DNA from: Sarocladium kiliense
Taxonomy: Eukaryota; Ascomycota; Sordariomycetes; Hypocreales; Sarocladiaceae
NCBI GenBank assembly: GCA_030734395.1
Contig: JAUZTG010000029.1
Span: 1,984,001-2,048,000 of the forward strand
Length of the DNA: 64,000 nt
Direction of reading: 5' to 3'
A program made the translations under genes and the position numbers. Under the pieces are notes generated by a model that ran no database searches, had not been told where the DNA came from, and saw only the letters and a list, made by a program, of their open reading frames with translations. Numbering within the stretch: the stretch's first letter is position 1; every line of letters begins with the position of its first letter. Below are positions 1-12,118 of this stretch, piece by piece.

Positions 1-74
1 TGTGTTTAGACAGGCCCTCTATCGTACAGGACGTACACTCTCTATGCTTACTCCTTCACCACCTCGGTTATGCT

Positions 75-1599
75 TCAAATCTCCCCAGCTTTTGCCTTGA
101 TGGCCCGAATATCAGACACCATCTTCAGGGTTTTCGACTCAGACTCCTTAACCATCGCCTCGAACTCAGCCACGATCTTGCTTGCCTCAGTCGTGATATC
201 ATCCTGTACCTCCTCTACAGCCCCAGGGGCGACCTCAGTGCTCTCTTCTTTCACGGCTTCGCTCATCATCTCCAACATCTCCTCGTGTCCCACTTCAGCC
301 GGCTTGCTCTCAAATCGTGAGCTCAACAACGCAGACTCCTCCTCGTTGAAGTTCGCCAACTGCTCTTGCATACGGCCCATCACCACCTTACGTCGCAGCA
401 TTACGTCTTGCATCTCGGACCGCATGAAGTCTGTCACCTCTGGTGATGTTGTCCACGGGACTTCGCCCTTATTTGCGGCTGCTAGTCTCCTCTTGCGACC
501 CTTCTGTCCAGCTCGACCAAGGACGCCGCCAATGACAGCAACGGATCGAAGACTATTATCATCACGTTAGTAATCCGTCGCGCAAATAGTCATGTAACCA
601 ACATACCTGTCATCGTTGGCTGGGATGGTGTAAGTCACCCACGATGGGTCAGCATCCGTGTCAATCACTCCAATAGTTGGCACGCTCGCGAGACCACACT
701 CATACAACATGGTGTAGTTCTCCAGCGGGTTCAAGCAAATGACCAAATCCGGAACAAGCGGTCGGGCTGAGAAGTTGTACTTGTCGAAATCCGGCAACGT
801 CCTGTCCGCCTCATTGATCATCTTCGTCTGCTTGTGGGCAAGGATCTTGTCTCGGTTTGTGATAGCGCCAGGCGTCCAGCGTGTAAAGAGGTGACATGCA
901 CCGGCGAGGTCGGCAGCCTTGGCCACAATCTCCATCTGGTTCTTGCGCGTACCAACGAAAAGGATCAAGCCGCCACGGTAAGAGACTTCTTCAACAACGC
1001 GAGCCGCTCGACGAAGATGTGCAGCCGTAGTCTCGAGCGAGATAATATGCACTCCGCTTCGAGCTCCGTAGATGTATCGTGAGTTGGCTGGGTTCCAGAG
1101 CGAAGTGTTGTGTCCCAGATGTGTTTGCGACGCCATCAGTAGCTCCAGTGTCACATCTTCCGGTCCAGGCGGGTTGCGAACGAGCTCCATCGGCACGTAT
1201 CGTTTCTCGTAGTTTGAGCCAATTTTCTTGGTGTTTGCCTGTATTCTCTGGAACTCAGCAAACTGCTGAGCAGGTGTGAGAGCCGGGCCACCCTCTGTGA
1301 TTGGGCGGGTGGTGGCCCATCGAATGCCTGCATGTTCGCTGCTTGGGTCGGCTCCCAAGACTCGGACACCTCCTGACTTCTTCTTCCTCCTCTGGGGTTC
1401 GGATGCGGCATCTGCAGTCGGATCTGGTGGCGCGGCGGTTGTCGTCGGGGGGTTCTCGACGACAGTCGTGATTTGTCTCGAGGCACTCCTGGTGATGGGC
1501 GCCAAAGAGCGGCGGCCTGGGAACGTCAGTACATTGATTTACTCACAGCGCTAGGACTGAACACCCACCATACCGCGCCGTGACGTTTCTTAAAATCAT
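75..1599 (-). CDS. MRP4: Mitochondrial small-subunit ribosomal protein uS2m
   Basis: Component of the mitochondrial 37S ribosomal subunit (uS2 family). Modelled as three exons read right to left, 1599-1547, 1488-607 and 552-75, giving about 470 residues. The uninterrupted frame covering the core has no ATG at its 5' end. A 53-nt first exon starting at 1599 supplies one (MILRNVTARYGG...), basic and hydrophobic as expected of a mitochondrial presequence. It joins through a 58-nt intron with GTGAGT donor, CTGAC branch and CAG acceptor. The core shows uS2 features: the SQTHLGHNTSLWNP stretch, GLILFVGTRKNQ, and PDLVICLNPLEN followed by TIGVIDTDADP. Intron 2 is 54 nt with a CTAAC branch. The acidic C-terminal tail after about residue 390 is typical of fungal versions. 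Family assignment is strong; the first exon is inferred from splice signals. Confidence 0.9.
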
Positions 1600-1908
1600 G
1601 GCGATGGCTGCTGCAATTGGATCTTCAATGCAAGCAGGATGTTGGACGAGGATTCTCCCAAATTTTGGGAGACGAGCTTAAGTGGGTCCCGCGTATTCTC
1701 CGGCAACCTGACCACGCGACTTTCCCAGAGGACCCCTGGACCAGTATCATTCACACTTACATAGAAGAAATACGGCCACAGTGCATGATTATATGGGAAT
1801 ATAGTATGCAAATACGTGGTTACAACAGCGGCTTAGCTATGCGAATAGGTCCGTGGATATTAACAAAAAGGTGCATGCCTCCAAACTCCATCATCGCGAG
1901 CATATGCT
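1600..1908. other. Intergenic, promoter of uS2m
   Basis: A 309-base gap between two minus-strand genes. It holds the 5' flank of uS2m and the 3' flank of the CBS/PB1 gene. I see no convincing gene or RNA in it. Confidence 0.5.
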
Positions 1909-4043
1909 TTACCGGCTGGTAGCGCGGGCAATAGTGAACACACCAACGATAACAACTGCCAACGTAACAATTGCACCAGGGAGCAGGAGCTCGTTGGGAA
2001 CACCAGCAATGACCTGCTCCTGCGCCTGTCCGTTCCTTGACCGGCGGGTACGGCGAACAGTGGACTCATCATCGTCTTCCTCCTCATACTCCTCATCGTC
2101 ATCGTCATACGCCCTGCGACGCTCACGAAGGCCAACAGCTGAGGAAGCAGGAGGCGTAGCAACAGCCGGGGTTTCGACCGGCGGTGCGGGGGCAACAGGA
2201 GGCTTTTCGGGATCGTGAACGAAGAGCTCGACCTTGTCCCGACGGCCCTGACGAGCCAGCAGAATGGCTTCGAGCAGGTCATTGTCAGTTGTGATGGACA
2301 CTGAATCGCCCTCGTCATCCATATAGCTAAGAGCAAACCCAGCACCGCTCATCTTTCCTTCCTCCACAACAGGTAGGCCTCCAATTGAGCCCACCTCTGG
2401 ACCGCTCATCTTGGCTGCCACAGAAGAGACAAAGGCTTCCATGCCATGAGCGGCGATGACCTGGAGGCGATGTACGCGACCCGATGGTGCCTTGAACTTG
2501 AACGGGAATGGTACCTCAGCCGGAGCAATGACCTCTGGAGACTCGGGGGCGATGGACCGCGGTGGCGATGCGGCGCCCACATGTGATGCAGAATCACCAG
2601 GCGCCACACTTTCGTTAAGGCGGTCCCTGTTCGCATCAGGAGACATGATTCGTGAGCTCATGTGGGTGTGGTGGTGGCTTCCATCACCAGAGACCATAGA
2701 CTCGGTCTCTCCGTCACCAATTGACAGCCAGAACTTGTTCCATGCCGGGCCCTCGCCGTCGCCGGTCGACATCGTGTTAATTTGCTCGAGGGTGGCGTAG
2801 GTCAGCTTGAGAACGTCTACCATGCCAACGATCTCGCCTCCGTCGTTCATGACCGGGAGGTTGAGGTAGTGACCATCTATTTGCGTCAGTGCTTATCGAC
2901 CCAAGGATAACGAATCGGCTTACCATGCATCTTCCGAAGTGCGGCTTGGATAGTCATGTCCATGGGAGCAAAGTCGGGGTGGGGGGTCATGACACGGACA
3001 ACACTGCAAGTGGCAGGATCAAGTCCAGGGGCAATGACACGAAGGACGACATCCTTACTGGTGAAGATACCCGTAATAGCTTCCTGATCCTGAACAAGGA
3101 CGGCGGTCGTATGGTTCTCTTTCATGAGGGCAGCAGCTTCCTTCACTGAAGTCCTCACGTTGACGGTCGTGGGCGGCACTCCATTGAGCACAGACTCAAG
3201 AGTTGGTCCAGACATCTTCGATCGTAGAGCCTCAACGTACTGAATAATCTGCTGCGGCTGGCTAGCGCCCAGCTCAGACTGGACACCCTCGAGAGCATCG
3301 TAGAGCTTGCGTGATGACGAGTATGCCCGCTCGAGCTTCTCCATTGCGTCGTAGAAGCACTTTGTGATGTCGAGGATACCAGAGATGTCCTGGTTTTCAT
3401 CCATGACGGGCAAATGACGGAAACCCTTGCGGACCATCAGGTCCAGTGCATCGGTGGCACTGGTATCTGTACGAGCACAGAGAGGGTTCTTGGTCATGAT
3501 GTCTGCGATAGTGACATTGGCTGCCTTTTGGCCAGCACCGACCACACGGAAAGCGAGATCCTTGGCTGTAAAGATACCCGAGATACGGTCGTCATCATCA
3601 GTGACCAGGACGCAGTCCTCGCGCTTCGCAGCCATAAGCTGCGCAGCTTCAGAGACAGTGGTGTTTGGCTTGATTTGCAAAGCCTGGCTGGGCTTGAGGG
3701 CGAGAACGGTGCCCGGCGGGGCCTTTCGAGTGTGTCGAGCTCGGTTCGTGACATGCTTCTTCTTGTTGAGGTCACTCTCAATCTTTCTCCGGATGGCCTG
3801 ATCTGAGGTTAGCTGTGTTCAATGGCAAGGACCCTGGCAGAGGGAAAGAGTTCACTGGGGGAAAGTTTATCGCACCTCATCACGCTTAGACTGCTTCTGC
3901 CTACTGGCACTGACAGAGGAACTCGCCTCACTGGGCTGGGAATCGAGGACAGGACGAGGAATATTCGAGTTGACTGGGCTGTTGGTGAAGGGGATGTTGC
4001 CCCGGCCTTGACGGCTCGGGGTCCCTCTCATGGTGCCAGACAT
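1909..4043 (-). CDS. CBS-repeat and PB1-domain protein with C-terminal membrane anchor
   Basis: About 669 residues from three exons (4043-3876, 3797-2924, 2876-1909). Two pairs of CBS motifs lie at roughly residues 95-220 and 250-380; they carry the repeated pattern of a DCVLVTDDDD-like strand followed by GIFTAKDLAFRV or GIFTSKDVVLRV. A PB1-like domain follows near residues 470-560 (PFPFKFKAPSGRVHRLQV... with acidic DNDLLEAILLAR). An acidic linker leads to a single hydrophobic segment at the very C-terminus (GAIVTLAVVIVGVFTIA), suggesting a tail anchor. This architecture matches the fungal family that includes S. pombe Mug70. CBS pairs usually bind adenine nucleotides and PB1 mediates pairing with other PB1 proteins, but the cellular role is not settled. 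The start at 4043 puts a Ser/Pro-rich disordered region first. Introns are 78 and 47 nt. Confidence 0.88.
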
Positions 4044-5494
4044 GATAGGCAGGAAAAGCAGCAGAGATGCTGCTGAGAGATGGGAAGGGAGAGGTAGAGG
4101 GGGTGCAGCAGTGGGGGAATGCAATGCACTGAGGTCGTGAAGCTCAGAAAGGCGATGATCGAGGGGGCCGATCGGTGGTGTGAGGATTGGCAAATTGCAG
4201 TGTAGCTGCGGTTATCGCGTCCCCCAAGTTTGTTGCCCCCCAAAAAGGACGCGGTGCTTCCCGGTTTGGCCTGACAACCCCGGCGCACGCGCTAATGAAC
4301 CGGAAGGCCACTCAGACCCATCCCATATGACGCTGGGCAGAGCTGAGACTGGGCCGTTGAGATCGAGCAGCTCACGAGGGTCAGGTGTGGCATCTAAGAG
4401 TCACTATCAAGCTTTGCATTCCAGATTCAAACTTTCTCTGCGTGAATTTATAGATTCTGACGTCGTCGACAGGCTTCGACGACGGTTGTTTTGAGATGTT
4501 CGCGATTTCACCTAGCTCTGTTGCTATGGTAGCCTTACCCTGCAGAAAGGACAGCCAAGTATCAACAGAGGAGCGGGAATAGAACATTGATTTGGGTGCA
4601 TGTCGGAGAGGTGTGCGGACATGAGATAGAAACTCACTTCGTCCGCTTTACCGAGAGTATCGCTATCTCTCAGATGAGAGTCACGTAGGCTGAGGACAGG
4701 GGTTTGGTTCCTGCTGGCAAACTACGACTACGCTCCGCTTGCCACTGTAGTGTAAGATAGAAAATCTCCATTCGAGTCACTTTTCTAGTCGCGATTGAGT
4801 TATGGGGTACTGATCCGAACAATGGTTTCTGCGAAGGTACTGTATGAGTAGCACTGCTCTATGCAGTGCGGTTTGTATTGGTCCTGCCGTTATCTAGAGA
4901 AAGGAAAGACCAAAACTTTTTAAGGTCACATTGTGCAAATCGCAATTATGACGAAGAGACACCACCTCAAGCGAGCAGCATGAATCCTGAATGGACATTG
5001 GGCAACACTGACTCGCCAATTTTTCTCATGCACAAGACACGGCGGCTAATGCAGGGTCAGATCATCCCCCATCATCCGATTGAGGGCGCAGGCCCGGTCG
5101 CTGACGTTGCAGCCGTCTCACGTAGCCCGTTGCTGGGCAACGCCTCTTAGACCAGCTTAGACCCGCATCTCATGCACGCCCGGCTGCCCTTCCATCGCCA
5201 GTGTCTTCTTTACTTCCTACTACCACTATCCATTTTGGCATTGATATCTGAAAAAAAGACAAAATCTTCTTGAAGAGAAGCGTTACAACTTCAAAAGCAG
5301 TCTTCAAGGAGCCCAACTCTTCACACTCTACCGTCACGCCCTTGGGAGGCGTCTCTCTACACAACCCATCCGTGTCAGGTCGACCGATCCTCGACTGATC
5401 ACGATTACGATCTAACAAAGCCCGGCGCTTTGTGCTTGCGCTGCGCGAGGTACGGCCACTCGAGGAGAAGAAGCACTGGGGCATCAGCTGACAG
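4044..5494. other. Long divergent intergenic region (CBS/PB1 gene and Ace2-type regulator)
   Basis: 1.45 kb between divergently transcribed genes. No ORF here has family features. The right half, from about 5160, is pyrimidine-rich and CT-punctuated and probably forms the long 5' leader of the zinc-finger gene. A CRE half-site (TGACGT) lies near 5102. Confidence 0.5.
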
Positions 5495-7874
5495 ATGAGC
5501 TGCAGTTTCGGACCAAGAGGTTCACTTCGACAACATTCGACCGACGACAAATATTCTCCGGACTCCCCAAGCGACAGGATGCTGCAGAATCCAGACTCTA
5601 GCCTTCTCGCCAGGCAGAGACATCGCCGCCAGCAATCGACGCCTTCTGCTTTCGAGGCTCTTGCCATCTCTTCACAACGTCCAGCCGGTGCAGGACATCG
5701 GAGAGCAAGGCAGAGTCTTGATTTCCGCCAGCAGAAGCAGCGTGCGATGTGGCAGGCCAACCAAACGGTAAGCACGGAACATACTAACAATCCAGGATCA
5801 GCAATCTTTCAGCAGCAATATGCGCAGCAGCACAGCACACAAGTAAGCCCGGGCCAGCAGCACGGTCTCTGCTCTCCCTCCGAGGAGGCTCTCATCTCCC
5901 CTCTCGGCACACCTCAAATGCCCGCCGGCATGGATGCTTTCGAGTTCAGCTCCATGTGTAATGGTCCTTTCGCCGATTGGTCCATGATGGGTGGGCGTCC
6001 GAGCAACGACTTCGATCTGTACTCACAGCCAAGCGCGACATCAACGCCGACATTTGCCTCTTTCCAGGACGCTCGTGACGGTGATTGGTTCAACCCCAGT
6101 GACCCCAATGCCCTAAACAGGGGGCAGCGTCGGTCAATTGGCAGTGCCGTACAGAAGAGGATCGACGAGTATGAGAACCTGTCCTCCCAGGGACCGCAGA
6201 GGCCGATCACACCCCCGGAACAGAACAATTCTTGTAAGTGGATGAGCAATGGCGGACATGGTCCTGACTAACAATGTGATAGTCGACCTTCCAATCACTC
6301 CAATGGATACTCCTCATGACCGCATGGCAAAGCTCGAGAAGAGGTCTAACCGCTTCTCTGAGGGTTATGATGAGTCCATGGAGGAGACATTGAAGCCTGT
6401 CCGCGGTCGCGCGGCCGCAAGACCCCAAAACAGCTTCATGGAGATGCGCCAACAAGCAGAGCAACAACAGTCAAACTCAACTCTGACCCCTAGCTCCTCA
6501 GGTCTTTCGATGACCAGGAGCTTGACTGCTTCCTCCCTTGCCGAGAGCGACTTTAGTGGTGTTGATCCTTTCACACAATTTGTTGATACCAGCGCAACCT
6601 TCGAGACCTCATCACAAGGTTCGCTTCCTCAGACGCCTCAAACGCAAAGCTTTTTCAGCCATGTCCACAACACGCCTTCAACGGGATCTCACCACGGCAC
6701 CGAATCTCCTTCCATCCCGCACTCTCATCGTCGCAACCAGTCTCAGGCAAGCATCGTTAGCGCACAGAGCATTGCGGACATCAGAATCGAGGAAACGATG
6801 CAAGAGACTGGCGTGACAATGGAGGAGATCGAGCAATTCATCAGTGGGGGCCCTGGGGCCACAGACGATGGGAAGTACGTCTGCACCTTTGAGGAATGTG
6901 GCAAAACGTTTGGTCGCAAAGAGAACATCAAGTCCCACGTCCAGACACATCTGGACGATCGCAAGTTCCTTTGCCAGCACTGTAAGAAGTGCTTCGTTCG
7001 CCTGCACGACCTCAAGCGCCACGCCAAGATCCACACGGGTATCAAGCCATACGTATGCCAGTGCGGTCGTGACTTCGCTCGCCACGACGCTCTCACCCGT
7101 CATCGCCAGCGTGGCATGTGCATCGGCAGCTTTGAAGGCGCGGTTCGAGCCAGTGCAAAGCGTGGTAGACCCAAGAAGCCTCGTCCTGACCTCGACGCAA
7201 GACAGGAGAAGGCAGCCAAGACACGCAAGAAGAACATGTCCATCAGTTCCATCTCGTCTCAACTCGAGTCAGGACAAAGCTCTGCCGCCAGTACCCCGCG
7301 AGACCCGATTTTCGACCTGATGAGCATGGAGGCATCGACAACTATGCCGAGTCAAGAACCTAAAGCAATGTCTTCTTCCGCCCCAATGCCCTTCCAAGCA
7401 ACGGCACCTGCAAGGAGTCAAGGCTCCGCGTCTCCTGCGCCCAAGGCAGAGACGTGTGTATCTCCTCAGGAGATCATGGAGGCTTTGTCTTCTCAGCCGA
7501 CCTCTCCCGCTAAGAGCATGGGCAGCCACCACAACACACCACCGGAGCTCTCACAGTCACCGTCGCCGGCCGCACTTACATCTTTTGATATGCGCTCCGG
7601 TAGTACCCCAGGTGCTCAGACCTCCAGCCAACTCGATTCAGGATTGGACACTTTGAGCCCTGAGAGCTTCGGCGGCCACTCGGGCATCGACGATTCGGTT
7701 CCTCTGTCTGTAGATGACCAGTTCAATGAGCTCATGTTCCACCTTGGTGATGACGACCCGAGTTTCGTCCAGCTCGATCATGCTCCGAGCATGATGCTTT
7801 CGCACAAGTCCAGCGAGGAGTACGACGACACGGTACACATGTTTGGCGAGCCGGACGATATGTTCGCGATGTAA
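5495..7874 (+). CDS. Swi5/Ace2-type C2H2 zinc-finger transcription factor
   Basis: Nuclear DNA-binding regulator. Exons 5495-6233 and 6283-7874 join across a 49-nt intron (GTAAGT, CTGACTAAC branch) to give about 776 residues. Three consecutive zinc fingers lie near residues 443-525: CTFEECGKTFGRKENIKSH, then CQHCKKCFVRLHDLKRH, then a third finger with a short CQCG knuckle and a histidine/cysteine end (HRQRGMC). This arrangement is diagnostic of the Swi5/Ace2 family, which controls late-mitosis and cell-separation genes in yeasts. Flanking regions are Ser/Pro/Gln-rich and disordered, with a basic GRPKKPRP stretch after the fingers that could serve nuclear import. A further 45-nt in-frame intron (5768-5812: GTAAGC, TACTAAC, TTTCAG) is very likely and would remove 15 residues, giving 761. 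Target genes cannot be read from the sequence. Confidence 0.9.
5768..5812 (+). other. Probable 45-nt in-frame mini-intron in the zinc-finger gene
   Basis: GTAAGC donor, perfect TACTAAC branch site and TTTCAG acceptor, in phase 0 and with no stop codon. An alternative acceptor (ATCCAG) upstream would make an intron of only 28 nt, which is implausible. Whether it is removed is inferred from the consensus signals only. Confidence 0.6.
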
Positions 7875-8563
7875 TATGTTCTCCAGCTTGGTTTCGTGTA
7901 TTCTTACAGCCTGGCGTTCTTTGCGAAGCTTGAAGCGCGACTTTGCTTTCGGATCGTTTGGTAGCGTGCCGTCTATTCTCCTGCTCTTCTCTCGCCACCT
8001 CGGAGGCTGTTAATTATGGAGCGCGGTGGCCAAGAGCTGGCATCGCGCTGGTCACGCCGCTCGCGGCTGGGTACATGGGACGACAAATGGGTTTATGGTT
8101 CTCTCTCTATTCGGTATTGGTAAGGCGAATTCGGTTTATCGGACCTTGATTTGAAATGCAAGGCATTTGGGTAGTTGGACGCGGATCGGATTGATTCAGC
8201 TGCCTGAGTTTTTGTTTGCATTATTTCGGTAATTAGGGACATGATTAATCGACCAAATTTCTGGGATTAAAGACTTTTCTTGCCGTGAACCGTAAACTGA
8301 CACACATGATGGCTCCGGAGCTGGCCATCGTGGTGGTGATTGCATGTTGGGAAGCAGTGAAGCTTCCAGCAACCCCACGGTGGCCCCACACCGCCCTCAC
8401 ACCCGCCGCCTGGCAGAAAAAAGTCCCTGCCTGCGTAGGTGTACCTCACCTCCTGTGCCTGGCCTCCACGAACCGACGACACTTGCTCACGAGGTCGCGA
8501 ATTTGTCCCGACCGAGCTACCTCCGACTTCACTAGCTTTCCGACATCCATCAACTAGACCAAA
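7875..8563. other. Intergenic: 3' flank of zinc-finger gene and promoter of CCT6
   Basis: 689 bases between two plus-strand genes. The first part is probably 3' UTR; the last 100 bases are CT-rich and probably the CCT6 leader. No gene seen. Confidence 0.5.
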
Positions 8564-10465
8564 ATGTCGGCCGCACAGCTTCTCAACCCCAAGGCTGAGT
8601 CCCGAGTTCGTTGCCCGCAGCTCCTGTGGTCGTCTCCTTGCTAATCTATCTACAGAGGCGGGGCGAAGCTCTCAAGGTCAACATCAGCGCAGGTGAGGGC
8701 TTGCAGGATGTCCTCAAGTCCAACCTGGGCCCCCGAGGCACCATCAAGATGTAAGACTCGCGTTGTCCCATCCACGACATCCATGGCTAACTTCTCCCAG
8801 GCTTGTCGATGGCGCCGGCCAGGTAAATCTTGTCCCGATATGACCCCCTCGATTCCCGAGCTGACCGATACTTCGATATAGATCAAGCTCACCAAGGATG
8901 GAAATGTGTTGCTCCGCGAGATGCAGATCCAGAACCCGACCGCCGTCATGATTGCAAGAGCCGCGACCGCACAGGACGATATCTGTGGCGATGGCACCAC
9001 CTCTGTCGTTCTCCTGGTTGGTGAGCTCCTGAAGCAGGCGGATCGATACATCTCCGAGGGTCTGCACCCGCGAATCATCACAGATGGCTTTGACATTGCG
9101 AAGGCCGAGGCGCTTAAGGTGGGTTCCTATGCCAAATGTGTTGCATCGGCGGACTGACCCGGCTGCAGTTCCTTGACGACTTCAAGCTGCCAAAGGAGGT
9201 CGATCGCGAGCTGCTCCTCAACGTCGCACGAACTTCGTTGGCCACTAAGCTCAACGGGTCTCTGGCGACAAAGCTTACACCCGATATCGTCGATGCTGTT
9301 CTGGCAATTTACCAAGCCCCAGCCAAGCCTGACCTGCACATGGTCGAGATTATGAAGATGCAGCACCGTTCCGCTTCAGACACCCAGCTAATCCGTGGGT
9401 TGGCCCTCGACCACGGCGCACGGCACCCGGATATGCCCAAGCGTCTGGAGAACTGCTACATCTTGACTATGAACGTCGGCCTCGAGTACGAGAAGACGGA
9501 GATCAACTCCGGCTTTTTCTACTCCAGCGCCGACCAGAGGGAAAAGCTTGTTGAGAGTGAGCGTCGCTTCATTGATGCCAAACTCAAGAAGATTGTCGAG
9601 TTGAAGAAGGAGGTTTGCGGCACTGATGGCAAGAAGAACTTCGTCATCATCAACCAGAAGGGTATTGACCCGCTCTCTCTTGATGTCCTCGCAAAGAACG
9701 GCATCCTTGCTCTGCGCCGGGCGAAGCGCAGGAACATGGAGCGTCTGCAGCTCATCTGTGGTGGTGTCGCACAAAACAGTGTCGAGGATCTCACCCCCGA
9801 TGTCCTTGGCTGGGCTGGGCTCGTCTATGAACAGACTCTCGGCGAGGAGAAGTTCACCTTCGTTGAGGAGGTCAAGGACCCCAAGTCTGTCACTCTGATG
9901 ATCAAGGGCCCCAACCAGCACACCATCGCACAGGTCACTGATGCCGTCCGAGACGGTCTCCGAAGTGTCTACAACATGATCGTCGACAAGAGCGTTGTCC
10001 CTGGTGGTGGCGCTTTCCATGTTGCTTGCGCCGCTCACCTTAAGAGCGATGCTTTCTCCAAGACAGTCAAGGGCAAGGCTAAGTTCGGTATTGAGGCTTT
10101 CGCTGATGCGCTCCTTATCATTCCCAAGACCTTGGCAGCAAACGCTGGCCATGACGTTCAGGATGCTCGTAAGTCAAGTGTGCTCACTAAACATGTAAAC
10201 GATACTAATGACCTATGCAGTTGCGGCACTTCGTGACGAGGTCGCTGATGGGGATGTTGTCGGTCTCGACCTGGAGACTGGTGAGCCTATGGATCCCGAG
10301 CTGAAGGGTGTATACGACTCCTTCAGGGTCCTTAGGAACTGCGTCGCGTCCAGCTCCAGCATCGCTTCTAACTTGCTTTTGTGTGATGAGCTTCTGAAGG
10401 CACGGCAAATGGGCAGGGCTGGTGGGCCGGGCCCTGGCATGGATGGACCTGACGATCACATGTAA
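8564..10465 (+). CDS. CCT6: Cytosolic chaperonin CCT/TRiC subunit zeta
   Basis: One of eight subunits of the ATP-driven ring chaperonin that folds actin, tubulin and other proteins in the cytosol. Six exons (8564-8605, 8656-8750, 8801-8822, 8882-9118, 9169-10168, 10221-10465) give 546 residues, the normal family length. Group II chaperonin motifs are present in order: LKSNLGPRGTIKMLVDGAGQ, KDGNVLL, the nucleotide-binding GDGTTS, the GGGAFHVACAAHL segment and the C-terminal DPELKGVYDSFRVLRN. The first three introns are crowded into the first 320 bases, and one exon is only 22 nt. Intron 1 uses an atypical GTTCGT donor, but the joined protein (AESRRRGEAL) matches the family. It ends in a Gly/Pro-rich tail. 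Confidence 0.95.
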
Positions 10466-10664
10466 GGATACCAAAATTAGACAGACCAAAGATAGACGTC
10501 TATTGTGATCACTCTGATGAAAGATTTGCCCTTCGAGATGGCTGCTGTCTACCAGGAGCCACCTGGCCACCTTATCGCTGATAAGCCCCGCGCAGGGTCG
10601 TGAGTGAAGTCCCAGAAAATTCTTGACCCCACCATCGAACATTACCAGACAAGCACACCTCAAG

Positions 10665-11939
10665 ATGGCAGGCTACGAGTCGGATTCCTCTGATGGAGAA
10701 TTTGAAGAGACCAGCGTTCTTCTGGGCTACGCATCAAGAGAGGCAGATGAGGACACAATCAGCAGATTGGGCGGCCACCCAGTAAGTTTAACCGCGTTCT
10801 GTCAAGTCCCTTCTGTCCTAACAAACCAACAACAGGAATGGCTCGATCCCGATGCCCCTCCCACAGCAGCCTTTGCTCGATGCAAGGTCTGCAAGAGCAT
10901 GATGACTCTTCTACTGCAACTGAATGGTGAGCTGCCAGAAAAGTTCCCGAATCATGAGCGAAGACTGTACATTTTCGCCTGTCGCAAAGCATCCTGTCGA
11001 CGGAAGGCTGGGAGCATCCGCGCTCTGAGAGGCGTCAGAGCATGGAAAGAAGAGCAAAGCACGAAGGCCCCAACGAAAGAGACCGAGGTGATCAAGGATA
11101 GCGTTGAGCCGGAGAAGAAGGAGCCCGCACCAGCGCTAGGGGATGCTCTCTTCGGCGGGAAGACGCCGTTGGGTGGCTCATCTGGCGCGAACCCGTTCTC
11201 GAGCACCTCAAACCCTTTCAGTACAGGCTCAGCCCCTGCGAACCCTTTCAGCTCTTCGTCACAAACTGCCAACCCATTTGCCTCACAACCAGCGAAGCCC
11301 ACAGAAACGAAGAAGGAGGCCGATGAGTCTCTCCCTAAGACCTTCGCTCAGACCCTGACCCTGAACACCACACCAAAAGAACCACCGCCGCCAGCGGAGC
11401 CATGGCCGCCAGCTGACGCTTTGCCTCAAGCCTACCCAACTTTATATCTAGCTGATGCTGACTTTGAGACCTTGGATCCTACACCAACCAAGGTGCCGGA
11501 GAACGCTCGAATGGAGGATGCTGATGCTGCAGAGCCATCGGCGCTCGATCGAGAGGCGTTCGAGTCGTCTATGGACAGCACTTTTCAAAAATTCGCGGAT
11601 AGGATGTCCCAAAACCCTGATCAGGTTATCCGGTACGAGCACGGCGGGACACCACTGCTATATAGCAAGACAGACGAAGTGGGCGAGAAGCTCACGAAGA
11701 GCACGATGCCAGGGTGCTCGAACTGTGGTGGGCAAAGGACGTTCGAGGTGCAAATGACACCACACGCTATCACGGAGCTAGAGGCCGATGATATGAGCCT
11801 GGATGGTATGGAATGGGGTACCATCATTGTTGGGGTCTGCGAGAGGGATTGCCTTCCAGCCAGTGTGGAGGTTGGGCAAGCTGGATACTTAGAAGAGTGG
11901 GCTGGTGTACAGTGGGAGGAGCTGTCCAAGGGAGACTGA
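10665..11939 (+). CDS. TSR4: PDCD2 C-terminal domain protein, Tsr4-like ribosome biogenesis factor
   Basis: Family members act as dedicated chaperones for ribosomal protein uS5 (Rps2) during 40S assembly. Exons 10665-10781 and 10836-11939 give 406 residues, close to the 408 of yeast Tsr4. The N-terminal half carries a Cys pair (ARCKVCKSMMTLLLQ) and the segment RLYIFACRKASCRRKAGSIRALRG. A low-complexity middle with repeated NPFSS/NPF motifs separates it from the C-terminal domain, which holds the second Cys pair (CSNCGGQRTFEVQ) and ends in a conserved acidic WGTIIVGVCERDC block. The single 54-nt intron is in frame and free of stops, so an unspliced reading adds 18 unrelated residues. The gene starts 200 bases after CCT6 ends, on the same strand. 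Confidence 0.9.
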   Translation: MAGYESDSSDGEFEETSVLLGYASREADEDTISRLGGHPVSLTAFCQVPSVLTNQQQEWLDPDAPPTAAFARCKVCKSMMTLLLQLNGELPEKFPNHERRLYIFACRKASCRRKAGSIRALRGVRAWKEEQSTKAPTKETEVIKDSVEPEKKEPAPALGDALFGGKTPLGGSSGANPFSSTSNPFSTGSAPANPFSSSSQTANPFASQPAKPTETKKEADESLPKTFAQTLTLNTTPKEPPPPAEPWPPADALPQAYPTLYLADADFETLDPTPTKVPENARMEDADAAEPSALDREAFESSMDSTFQKFADRMSQNPDQVIRYEHGGTPLLYSKTDEVGEKLTKSTMPGCSNCGGQRTFEVQMTPHAITELEADDMSLDGMEWGTIIVGVCERDCLPASVEVGQAGYLEEWAGVQWEELSKGD

Positions 11940-12118
11940 GCAAGAAGCTGCCACGTTCTACCAAGCATCACGATTTTAGCATAGTGTATCTGCCAGCGAG
12001 TTTCATCTGGCCTTGCGAAAGACCAATTGTTTGGAATCCTAAGCCAACGAACGCCTTTTAGCCCCTAACATGCCGTCATGTCTACATCAGCATTCCGTGC
12101 TGATGACAGTCTATTCGC

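Noticed and set aside
5170..5790. 206-codon minus-strand frame at the start of the zinc-finger gene
   Set aside because: Overlaps the 5' leader and first exon of the plus-strand gene; Cys/Arg/Leu-rich without domain signs.
9388..10152. 254-codon frame antisense to CCT6
   Set aside because: Shadow of the CCT6 coding exon, with no features of its own.
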